In this document: one piece after another, positions 17,499-28,400 of the stretch
How the letters are laid out: every line of letters begins with the position of its first letter
Numbering within the stretch: the stretch's first letter is position 1
Source: Pseudomonas jessenii
GTDB taxonomy: Bacteria; Pseudomonadota; Gammaproteobacteria; Pseudomonadales; Pseudomonadaceae
Direction: 5' to 3'
Assembly (NCBI RefSeq): GCF_002236115.1
Contig: NZ_NIWT01000007.1
Coordinates: forward strand, 186,001 to 250,000
Length of the DNA stretch: 64,000 nt
Translations under genes and position numbers: made by a program
The notes under the pieces: model-generated
Told to the model about the DNA's origin: nothing
Database searches by the model: none
The model's input: only the letters and a program-made list of their open reading frames with translations

Positions 17499-18234
17499 AT
17501 GCCCAAGCAGTCGAGCATTCGTTCAGAACTGGCCGACGCGCTCTTTCGTCTGCGCCGCAGCTTTTATTTGCTGGCAGCGTTCAGCGGCGTCATAAACGTC
17601 ATGATGTTGACGCCAGCTATTTATATGTTGCGGGTCTATGATCGAGCCTTGGTCAGTCGCAACATCACGACGCGGGCGATGTTGACGGTCCTGGTGGTGG
17701 GTCTGTTCCTGCTGATGTCCACACTGAAAATGATCCGCACCCGCGTACTGATCCGGGTCGGCAACTGCCTCGACATGGACCTCAACCGACGCATTTTCAC
17801 CGAGGCATTCGAGCGCAACCTGAGCTGCTCCGGAGGTAATCTGGCCTAGGCCCTGCAAGATCTCGCCCAGGTTCGTCAGTTCGTCACCGGCAACTCCCTG
17901 TTCGCTTTCTTCGATGCACCGTGGACGCCGATCTACCTGCTGGTCGCCTATATGATCCACCCACTGCTCGGACTGCTCACCCTGATCGGCTCGCGATTCT
18001 GGTGGCCCTGGCTTGGCTCACCGAGACGGCGACGCAGAAGCCGCTGGCCGAAGCCAATCAGGCCGCCCTCTCCTCCGCCCAGTACGCCAACAACAACCTG
18101 CGCAATGCCGAGGTCATCGAGGCCATGGGCGGGCCGGCTCAACGAGATGCTGCACGACTATCCGCGCCGGCCACCGAGCATGTCGCTGCAGCGTCCACAG
18201 GGCATGCTGGCGGTGGAGAATGTGTATGCCGGTG
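17499..18234 (+). pseudogene. Decayed type I secretion ABC transporter (left copy)
   Basis: This is the counterpart of the intact gene at 30836. ATG at 17499 with GGGAGGA upstream begins MPKQSSIRSELADALF, nearly as in the intact copy. Damage: a C-to-T change makes TAG at 17847-17849 where the intact gene reads CAG; a one-base deletion near 17994 shifts the frame; about 280 bp corresponding to 31469-31748 are missing at 18130; and the frame then jumps at ~18234 from the start of the ATPase domain to the TolC-like gene, losing about 2.1 kb. The Walker A, signature and Walker B motifs are all gone. No functional exporter can come from it. Confidence 0.92.
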
Positions 18235-18504
18235 CCATGGACCTCAAACAAGCCTGGGATCTATTGCAGTTCCAGGGCCCTATCTACCAGGCCTCCGTGC
18301 ATGAAAAGCAGGCCGGCGAGGAAAACCGTGCCATTGGCACAGCCGGCCCGCTACCGCAGATCAATGCCTCAGCCTACGACAACAAGGTCAATGGCTCTCA
18401 AAGCCAGAACGGCATCGACAGAGATCTCCACTACGACTCAAAGGGCGCTAACGTGCGCCTGCGCCAGCCGCTGTTCAACAAACAAAAGATGGCCGAATAC
18501 CGCG
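18235..18504 (+). pseudogene. TolC-like outer membrane protein fragment fused to the ABC remnant
   Basis: It matches 33975-34242 of the intact TolC-like gene (MDLKQAWDLLQFQGPIYQA to FNKQKMAEYR), about 90 residues after the signal peptide. The fusion point lies in short GC-rich microhomology. After 18504 similarity to the right copy stops abruptly and foreign sequence begins. The membrane fusion gene that should lie between the two is entirely deleted. Confidence 0.9.
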
Positions 18505-18505
18505 C

Positions 18506-18715
18506 GCGTGCTGTCTCCAGCTCTTGATGGATTTCACCGAGATCGTCAAAGCTCTTGACCACCTCCGCCGCCCGATTGAAGGCAGAACGATCATCCAGCA
18601 CCAGTTCGCGGAAGATCGAATCAATGTCGGTCAATTGCTTGATGCCTGCGGCACGGTTCAGTAGGGAGAATGCGTTGTCGCCTACTTGGAACAAGGCGCG
18701 CCCCCCGCGCGAGAT
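18506..18715 (-). pseudogene. Fragment resembling an SMC-like ATPase (possibly JetC/COG4913 type)
   Basis: About 70 residues on the minus strand read as protein-like: RGGRALFQVGDNAFSLLNR, then IDSIFRELVLDD and FDDLGEIHQELETA. This resembles, from memory, the N-terminal ATPase region of large MukB/JetC-like proteins. The fragment has no start, no Walker motifs and no partner genes, and it is truncated exactly at the TolC remnant. It is a scrap, not a gene; the family call is tentative. Confidence 0.35.
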
Positions 18716-18731
18716 ACTCTTTTCGAGTCCC

Positions 18732-19258
18732 ATGCAGCCAGAAGTTTTGAACATTCTTCTCGATTCGACCCAGGCCGCGCTTACCCTCATCGTGATAAGC
18801 GACGAGCCAAGACTCCAGAGTTTGCTCAGGGTTTTCCGTGACAATCCCTCAAAGCAGGCGCTGTTTCAGGCAGTGATTGAGGATGAGATTAGAAACAGCA
18901 GCGAAATGCTGGCTGGTGGACAAAACGCATCAGGCGACCAGCTGGAGCAATGTTTACGCAACTACCTAAGTACCTTTCATGTCCTTCATCCAGAAGAAGG
19001 TTGTGTCCTTCCAGCCTTGGGTGGAGAGATTACGCGCGCCGAACCGGAGGTACGGGTGGCCGTCGAAAAAGGCCTGAAGCAAATATAGAAAGCCTGGGCC
19101 GATCGTCTCGGTAGCCCTGATGCGGCATGGGCCGTCATCGCTCAATGTGTGGGAGCGCTAGTCCTGTCCCGAGCAGTCGAGAAAGAACGAACTCGCAAGG
19201 ACATCATTGCCCCGACCCGCAAAGCTATTGAAAAGAGCTATTTCACGCCGGAAAAATA
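18732..19258 (+). pseudogene. TetR-family regulator remnant with internal stop
   Basis: The frame from 18732 carries the end of a TetR-type helix-turn-helix (NPSKQALFQAVIEDEI) and much of a ligand-binding domain of the kind ending in GEITRAEPEVRVAVEKG and, after TAG at 19086-19088, AWAVIAQCVGALVLSRAV, stopping at 19258. Most of the DNA-binding domain is missing: the first ~35 residues do not look like TetR. Truncation plus nonsense mutation mark it as dead. It lies between the left exporter remnant and the second peroxidase gene, and probably arrived by the rearrangement that broke the left copy. Confidence 0.65.
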
Positions 19259-19394
19259 GAAGAACGTCTCCGATTATGCGAGAGCAGCTCGCAACGTCAT
19301 GATCATCGCTATCGCTGCAAAACCCTGGTCGATTCAGCCCTCCCTGAATTCCCACACCGAATGCATTCATGAGGCAATTGAGTGAAAGGAGAAA

Positions 19395-19417
19395 GGGAGG
19401 GCATCCATTGCCCTCCC
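19395..19417 (-). terminator. Terminator of the second peroxidase gene
   Basis: The stem GGGAGGGCA/TGCCCTCCC is followed by a U-rich tail in the minus-strand transcript and is identical to the element at 5520-5542. Similarity between the two copies starts only about 15 bases beyond it, marking the duplication edge. Confidence 0.75.
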
Positions 19418-19458
19418 CTCCGTGGTTCACGCTCCCTGCGACAGTCCTTATCAGGACC

Positions 19459-22400
19459 TCAAGAGGCCAGAATGAAGTCTGTGGCCGAGAGGGTGTTTGG
19501 ATCTCCCACACCTACCAGGGTGATGTTGCCAGCTCCGAAGCTGAGCATCGTATCCGCACCGAGATCGACGACGTTGAAACTACTGCCAAAGGTCGCCGCC
19601 GTGATGTTGAGCGCGGCGATATTGAGCAGATCCTGCCCTCCCGCAGCGTCGGTATCGAAGCCGAGGATCCGGTCATTGCCGAAGCCCGCGCCGAACACGA
19701 AGATATCGTTGCCACTGGCGGCATTCATCGTGTCGTTGCCGGCACCGCCCGCAACACTATCGTTGCCCGCACCACCATCAAGGTTGTCGTCGCCCAGGCC
19801 GCCCAACAAGGTGTCGTTGCCGCCAGCACCGTTGAGGGTGTCATTACCCACCCCAGCGGTCATGACGTTGTTCGACGCGTTGCCGGTGCCGACGAAGTTG
19901 CCGACTCCGGTGAAGAGCAGATGCTCGGCATCGGCGCCCAGTGTGTAACTGTTCAGCGACGTCTGTACGGAGTCCTCACCGCTACCCGCCACCTCGACCA
20001 CCGCGTCCGCGGCGGAATCGACGCGGAAGGTATCGTTGCCGACTCCACCTTCCATCCGGTCAGCCCCTACAGCGCCATCAATGACGTCGTTGCCGCTGCC
20101 ACCCAACAGCGTGTCGTTGCCAGCACCACCGTTGAGGCTGTCATTACCGGCCCCGGCGGTGATGATGTTGTTCAACGCGTTGCCGTTGCCGACGAAGTTG
20201 CCGGCTCCGGTGAAGAGCATATGCTCGACATTGGCACCCAGTGTGTAGCTGGTCAGCGTTGTCTGTACGGAGTCCGCACCGTTACCCACCACCTCGACCA
20301 CCAGGTCCCCGGCGGAATCGACGCGGAAGGTATCGTTGCCGGCGCCGCCGACCATCGCGTCATTACCCGCACCACCCGTGAGGACGTCGTTACCGGCGCC
20401 ACCCATCAATGTGTCGTTGCCGCCAGCGCCGTCGAGGCTGTCATTACCCACCCCACCGGTCATGACGTTGTTCGACGCGTTGCCATTGCCGACGAAGTTG
20501 CCGGTTCCGGTGTAGAGCAGATGCTCGACATTAGCGCCCAGTGTGTAGCTGACCAGCGAGGTTTGTACGGAGTCCTCACCGTTACCCGCCACCTCGACCA
20601 CCAGGTCCCCGGCGGAATCGACGCGGAAGGTATCGTTGCCGGCTCCGCCGACCATTGCGTCATTACCCGCATCGCCATTGAGGACGTCGTTGCCGGCGCC
20701 ACCTATCAATGTGTCGTTGCCGGCGCCGCCGTTGAGGGTGTCATTACCCCCTCCACCGGTCATGACGTTATTCGACGCGTTGCCGGTGCCGACGAAGTTG
20801 GCGGCTCCGAGGTAGAGCAGATGCTCGAGATTGGCGCTCAGTGTGAAGCTGGCAAGCGTGGTCTGTACGGAATCCTGACCCTCACCCGTCAACTCGACCA
20901 CCAGGTCCCCGACTGAATCGACGCGGTAGGTATCGTTGCCGGTTCCGCCCACCATCTGGTCATTACCCGCACCGCCATTGAGGAAGTCGTTGCCCGCGTC
21001 ACCATTGAGAATGTCGTTGCCGCCCAAGGCGTTCAGGATGTCGTTGCCAGCACCTCCGCTGGCCACGTCGTCGCCTGCCGTACCGGTCCATACATCGACA
21101 CCGGCGGTACCGACAAACAGATCACCGACCACTGTCGTTGCGGCAGAGGTGACTTGCTCAAGTGTGCCCAGGTCATCGGTGTAACTCGCGACGACACGCA
21201 GTTGCTGACCGACCTGCGCCTGGCCGGGCGTGAAGGTCGTGCCCGTTGCGCCGGCAATATCGGTGAAGATCGCACCGATCCCCCCCGCCTGCCACTGATG
21301 GGTAATCACCGAAGTCGTGGTCCCGTTGGCGTCGGTGAACGCATCCGTAGCGGTCAAGGCCGAGCCTTCCGTCGGGGTCGTATCGCTGATCAGCACCGTG
21401 CCAACCGGCAGGACGTTGACGGGGCTGCCGCCGAGCGGTGCAGTTGGCGCGGTCTGCGCCGAGAATATGCTTTCCAGCACGCCGTGGCCGTCCTGATAGA
21501 TGGCCCTGACGCGCAGCGCCAGCCCCAGTTCAGCCGCGGTCACCGTGAAGGTCGAGCCGGTGGCGGTTCCTAGCCCCCCTCCGAGCGCAATACCAATGTC
21601 GTCGAAGATACCGGTGCCTGGGTCCGTTTCAACCTGCCATACGAAGGCGATGGGACCGGGGATCGCACCGCCTACAGTGACATTGTCCGCATCGCTGACG
21701 GTGTCGGCCAACACCGTCAACACTTGGCCAACGGCCGGCGTGCCATCGCTGATCCTCAGCAATCCCACCGGCTCGGCGTTCAAGCCCGCCACCAGGACCC
21801 GCGACTGATCGGCGAACTGCAGCCGCTCGATACTGCTGAGCCTGTCAGTACCGTCCCGACCAACGACGCTGTCGGCCACGGTGACCGTGCCGTCGACGTT
21901 CTCGATGACGGTGTAGTCGGCCAGAAGGCCGGTGTACAGGGCCGTGTCGAAGGAATGGCCAGGGTTAAGGGGGTCAGGCGCATCCGTCAGGATCTCACGG
22001 ACGGCAACGAGTTGGCCGGGGTTGTAAGTGCCGTTGAGCATGAGCGGCTCCAACTGGACCATGCTGTCGAACGTTGCGATCTCCGGACCTGTGCCATCAA
22101 TGTTCTGCCGCACGCTGATACGTACGTTGAGCCACTTGTCACCGTCGACCAGGTCATCGCCACCACCACCTTCGATGATGTCGCTGCCGCCGCCGCCGAG
22201 GACGATGTTGCCGGCGCCGAACTGATCGTCTGCCGTGCCCACAATGCCATCCGGGCCGGCTGCTGCGGTGCCGACGAACGAGCGCAGGCCGCTGACCAGG
22301 TCGAAGTTGGTGAGCACGCTGCCCTGAGCACCGGCAGCCGCGATCACGGTGGCATCGGCATCATCGCCACGCAGGATGTCGCTGAAGTGCGATCCCGTCA

Positions 22401-25400
22401 GACCTTCCACCAGTTGGAACCGAGCCACGGTTGCGGCCAACTCCGGCAGTGGCGGCGCGATAGCGATCTCGGCGAGGCCCAGGTCGATGGACACGCCGAA
22501 CGGGTCGTCCTTGAAGCCGGCCCAGTCGTAACCGGAGCCACCCAGGTAACGATCCCCCGCACCGCCGTTGCCGAACATGATGTCGTCGCCACCTTCGGCC
22601 ATGAATCTATCGGGCGCGCCGGTGCCGATGAAGATGTCGTTACCGCGTATCAGGTCGAGCCCGTTCGGGTCGAAATTATCGCCGGGAGCACCATCGGCGG
22701 TTCCCCTCTCGATCCAGTCGTCACCTTCGTTACCCATCAGTTGTTCGTCGGCGAGACTGCCCATGATGAAGTCGTCGCCCGCGCCGCCGAAGACCTCCGA
22801 GGAGTCCTCGCCGGTGACGACGAAGTCCTTGCCGGAGCCGCCGAGGTTCAGATTCACGCCGTTGCCACTGTGGATGACGTCGTTGCCGTCGCCGCCATGA
22901 ATGGTGTCGTCGCCACCCATGTCGGTGATGATGTCGTCGCCGTCGCCCCCGACCATGAAGTCGTTGCCGAAGCCACCTTCGAGGCGGTCATTGCCACCGT
23001 CGCCATAGAGCGTGTCGTCGCCGTCGCCAGAAACGAGAATGTCATTGGCGGCCGAGCCACCGAGCACCACATGGTCTTCGCCGGTGTACTGCAGGTAGCT
23101 GGTATCAGGGCCGACCGTCGCAGGGTTGTCCCGAATGACCAGCGGCGTAAGGAGGATGCCGCCGACAGGGTCGGCATTACCGGGCAGGTCGTCGACGGTG
23201 CCCACGATGCCGTCCGGACCGGCAATCACACTCGCGTTGAACTGCCTGGTCGGGTCGACCTCCAGGGTAAAGGCCGGAGTCAAGAACATGACGGCTGGGA
23301 GGTGGGTCGCATCGGTGTTGGCCATCACCAATCTCGCGAACGAGTTGTTCTCCAACTCGGTGACGAAGTTCAGCCCCGCGTTGCGTTCCAGGTAGTAGAA
23401 GCGGTCAGCGTTCTGCAGCTTCTCCATCTGGTTCTCGAACACGAAGTTGAAGGTCGAGCCGAGCATGCCGCCAAACGGCATTTTTTCCTCGGCAAGGCCG
23501 CCGATCCAGAGGTCGATGTTGTCCAGACCGGTAATGGTGACGCCGGTCGGGCCACTCGCCCAGGCGCCGGTGCTATTGAGGAAGTCCAGCCGGTCCGCCG
23601 GCTCGCCGACGCCGCCCAACACCAGGAGCGAGGCCGCGGCGCGCTTCCCGTCGAGCGTCGTGGCGCTGGTAATGGAGGCGTGCGTGCCATAGGCGGCGAT
23701 GAAGTTGATCAGCGATTCCGGGTGCTTCAGGTGTTGCACCAAATCGGCCCAGCTGATGTAGGGCTTCAGGTTGCTGTCGCCGGTCGCGGTGTAGAACTCA
23801 CGACGCGCCTCGTTCAAGGTCGGAAGCCCGGTATCACGGCCGCGCGCGATGTTGATGGCGGGCAGGTCGAGCGGCAGGCCCAGCAAGTTGTTGCGCACCG
23901 CTTCGGTGACGAACTCATCGATCTCGTTGCCGACCTGGCGCGTCAAGCCGCGGACGATGGCACCGGCCGCCTGTTCCGGGGTCGGGCCGCTGGCCGCAAA
24001 CGCCAGCGGGTTGAGGAAGGCCTGAATCAGGCCGATCTCGCTCGAGGCGAAGTTGGGGTCCAGCCGGTCAATGGTCTCGGTCAGCATCGAGTGGCCGAGG
24101 CGGTAGACCGCGTGCGCGAACTCGGCGACGATCGCCGGGTCGATCTCGGTTTGATAATTCTGGTGTTCGCCAAGGAAGGGATCGATGTTCGGCTGAATGG
24201 TACGCGCGAACTCTTCGAACACCAGGTGCTGGTACTGCATCTCGGTACCGAATCTCGCCGCCTGGAACAGGCGCTCTCCGTTCCAGTGCAGGGCAGCGAT
24301 CTCAGCCGCGGTTGTTGGCAACACCAACAATTGGGCATCAGGCATCAGCCACTGGTTCAGGAAGTTGACATCGTTGGAGGCGATGGCCACATCCTTGGTG
24401 TGCTGGACCAGACGGTTGTGCTCCGAGTGGAAAATCGCGTGGACGGTGGTCAGGCCGATGTTCTCGTTGACCCGGCCGTCACCGGCGATGTAGTGCGCGT
24501 CGAGCAGTTCGTTGTCGTAGAAGCCTGCGGCTACCGGTCCGCCGGCAACGAGATCGGCATCGGCCGTCAGTGGCGCACCGGTCTGGCTGTCCACCGGAAC
24601 GGCGCTGTGGGCGATATCGATGAGGAACTGGTGGCCGGTGCGCACGGCATTGACCAGGCTGATCGGCGCAGCAGGATTACCCTCGACGAGAACATCATCG
24701 GCGGTATCAGCAATACCATCCGGGCCCCTCATCATGACCATCGGGAAGCCGTTCGGGCCCTTGATGAAATTGCCGTAGGCGTCGGTGGCGAGCAGCGGCA
24801 CGTTGTCGAAGTCGGCATCGGTAAGATTAATGCCAAGCAGATCGCGCGCCTGCGCCTTCACCACTTTCCAGGTGGCCATCCCACCGATTTCGACGTCGTC
24901 CGCAGTGCCGAACAGGCCATCGGCGCCCAGGTCACGATTGGTGATCAGCCTGCCGGTCGCCACCGGATCGCCGGCGGCATTGAACTCGTAGGCGCGCAGG
25001 AACACCTGGTGCGAAGGGTGCGAGGTATAGGTCTGGTTCTGGTCGACGAACGGCGTGGTGGTGTTTGAAGCCTCGTGGATGTCGTCGGCGGTGCCGAGGA
25101 TGCCATCAGGCCCTGGCAGGTTGGTGGCCCGCGTCAGCACCATGAAGTTGGTCGGGCTGCCCGGAACGAACAGCGGATCGTCCGGCTGCAACGGGATGAA
25201 CACCGTGCCGCTGCCGCCCTTGGTCACCAGGTCGAGGCCGTGGTCGAAGAACTGACCGAAGAAGGTCATCCACGGGTTGAACGGCGCGGACAGACCCACG
25301 TCCGGCGACTGGTTAGGCATGAAAAAGGTCTGGAAGGTCGTGCCGTCGGTACGGGTTCCAGTAATGACCTGCGCACCGTCCTTCAAGACATCGTCAACCG

Positions 25401-28400
25401 TGCCGAGGATGCCATCCAGACCGGGATCGAACGTGGCCGCGACCGCCGCCGGGTTGCTGGCGGTGTTGTCGGCGATCAGATTGCTGATGGTCCGTGGCTG
25501 CGAGTCAGTCACCAGGCCGCTGGTCTGAGCGTAAGAGGTTCCCGCTTCCGCCGTATCGAACTGCGCCGGAACCAGTCGCGGGAAGAGCGTGTCGGCTGCA
25601 CCGAACTCGGTCTGACCCGCCACCAGGTTGTTGAACGACCCGTCGACCGTGCGCAGGCCCAAAGGCAACCGTGCATTCGGCAGCAAGCCGAGGAGATCCT
25701 CACCGGCTGCATTCCTTTCCGAGATCAGAATCTGGTCGAGAATGAACTGCAGATCGGCCCGGATATAGTGCACACCCGTGCTGGCGACCGGAGTCTCGGC
25801 CGGCAGCGGGGCTGCCGGTGGCGGAGCAACGCCGGCTACGACCGCTGCGGTTGGAGCAGAGAACGCAGTCTCAAGCACACCATTTTGATCTTTGTAGACA
25901 GCCCTGACGCGCAATTCCAGCCCGGCGAGATCCGGGGTCACCCTGAAGGTCGGCCCGGTTACGTGCGCCAATGCTGCGCCCCCGTCCGCAAGACGGGTGA
26001 TGTCCTGAAAGACGCCCGTACCCGGGACTGCTTCGAACTGCCAGTAGAAGGCGATCGGTCCGGTGATGGCACCGCCGGCGTTGTCGGCATCGGTCACGTC
26101 GGCAGCCGATACCCTCAGCAGTTGACCCGTGGTCGGCGTAGCGTCCGGGGTGTTGCTGGCAGCATCGAGTATGGTCAGCAAGCCCAGCGGGTCGTTGTTG
26201 AGCCCGACCCCGTCTGGCAGGGTGAGCGACTGATCATTGAACTGCAGCCGCTCGATATTGGTCAGGCGGTCGGTGCCGTCGCGACCGACGACGCTGTCGA
26301 CCACGGTGGTCACGCCACCCACAGTGGTGACGGTATAGTCGAGCTGGTTGCCAGTGAACAAGGCCGTATCGAAGGCGGGGGCATCCGTCAGGATCTCGCG
26401 GACGATGACCAACTGACCGGGGTTGAAGGTGCCATCGAGCATGAACGGGATCATGGGCTCCATGCTGTCGAAGGTGGCAATCTCCGGCCCGGTTCCGTCA
26501 AGGTTCTGGCGCACGCTGATGCGCACATTCAGCCACATGTCGCCATCGATCAGGTCGTCACCGCCGCGGCCTTCGATGATGTCGCTACCACCGCCGCCGA
26601 GGAGGATGTTGCCCGCGCCGAACTGATCGTCTGCCGTGCCCACGATACCGTCCGGGCCGGCTGCAGCCGCGCCAAGAAACGCCCGCAGACCGTTGACGAG
26701 GTCAATGTTGGTGAGCACGCTACCTGGGACACCGGCAGTGGCGATCGTGGCCGCGTCGGCATCATCGCCGGTCAGCATGTCGCTGAACGCCGACCCCGAC
26801 AGACCTTCCACCTGGGCGAACTTGGTATGCACGCCTGCAACCGAAGGCGACAGGGCCGATTGTTCGAAGGCGATGCGGCTCATGTCCACAGTCACGCCGA
26901 AATGATCATCCTTGTAGGTGGCCCAGTCGAAACCGGACATGCCCAACATCTTGTCCGGGCCCTCACTGCCGATGAAGATGTCATCGCCGCCTTCACCGAT
27001 CATTTCATCGAAGCCGCCGTCACCGCTGAAGACGTCGTTGCCGCCGGTCAACTCTGCCAGCAAAGCCAGTGGCAGGTTACCGGCGAAATTGTCGCCGGGG
27101 GCGCCGTCCTGGGTCCCGACCTCGATCCAGTCGTCACCATCGCCGCCCATCATTTGTGCGTTCAGCCGGCTGCCGAGCATGAAGTCATCGCCGGCGCCGC
27201 CGAAGACCTCCGTAAAGTCGTCGCCGGTGACGATGAAATCGTTGCCGTCACCGCCGAGGATGATGTTGATGCCGTTGCCGCTGTGGATGACGTCGTTGCC
27301 GGCCTCGCCGTGAATGACGTCGTCGCCGCCCATGTCGGTGATGATGTCGTCGCCATCGCCCCCCTCGAGCTCGTCATTGCCGTAGCCGCCTTCGAGGCGA
27401 TCATTACCGGCGTCGCCCCAGAGCGTGTCGTCGCCGTCGCCAGAGACGAGAATGTCATTGCCGGCGGTGCCGCCGAGCACGACATGGTCTTCGCCGGTGT
27501 ACTGCAGGTAGTTGGTATCGGGACCGACCGTGTTGGGGTTGTCGCGGATGACCAGCGGCGTGATCTCGACGCCGTTGATCATCATGCCGCCAGTGGGATC
27601 GGTGTTGCCAGGCAGGTCGTCGACGGTGCCCACAATGCCGTCCGGACCGGCAATCACGCTCCGGTTGAACTGCCTGGTGGGGTCGACCTCGAGAGTAAAG
27701 GTCGGGGACGAGAAGATGAGCGCCGGGAGATGGGTCGCGTCGGTGTTGAGCATCACCATCTTGGCGAACGAGTTGTTCTCGAGCTCGCTCAGGAAGTTGA
27801 GTCCCTGGGTGCGGTGCAGGTAGTAGAGCCGGTCGCCGTTTTGCAGCTTCTCGAGCTGGTCCTCGAAGACGAAGTTGAAGGTCGAGCCGAGCATGCCGCC
27901 GAACGGCATTTTTTCCTCGGCCAGGCCGCCGATCCAGAAGTCGATGGCATCAACGCCGGTAATGGTTACCCCATTTGCCAGGTTGGCATAGACGCCGGTG
28001 CTGTTGAGGAAGTCCAGGCGATCCGCCGGCTCACCGACGCCGCCCAACACCAGGAGCGTGGCCGCTGCGCGTTTCGCGTCGAGCGTGGTGGCGCTGGTAA
28101 TGGAGACGTGCGTGCCGTAGGCGGCGATGAAGTTGATCAGCGATTCCGGGTGCTTCAGGTGTTGCACCAAATCGGCCCAGCTGGTGTAGGGCTTCAGTTG
28201 GCTGTCGCCGGTGCCGGCATAGAATTCACGGCGCGCCGCGTTCAAGGACGGGATGCCGGTATCGCGGCCGCGCGCGATGTTGAGGGCGGGCAGGTCGAGC
28301 GGCAGGCCCAGCAAGTTGTTGCGCACCGCTTCGGTGACGAACTCATCGATCTCGTTGCCGACCTGGCGCGTCAAGCCGCGGACGATGGCGCCGGCCGCCT

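Noticed and set aside
17499..18527. Short open frames in the left exporter region as real genes
   Set aside because: Comparison with 30836-34242 shows a stop, a frameshift and two deletions, so they are pieces of a pseudogene.
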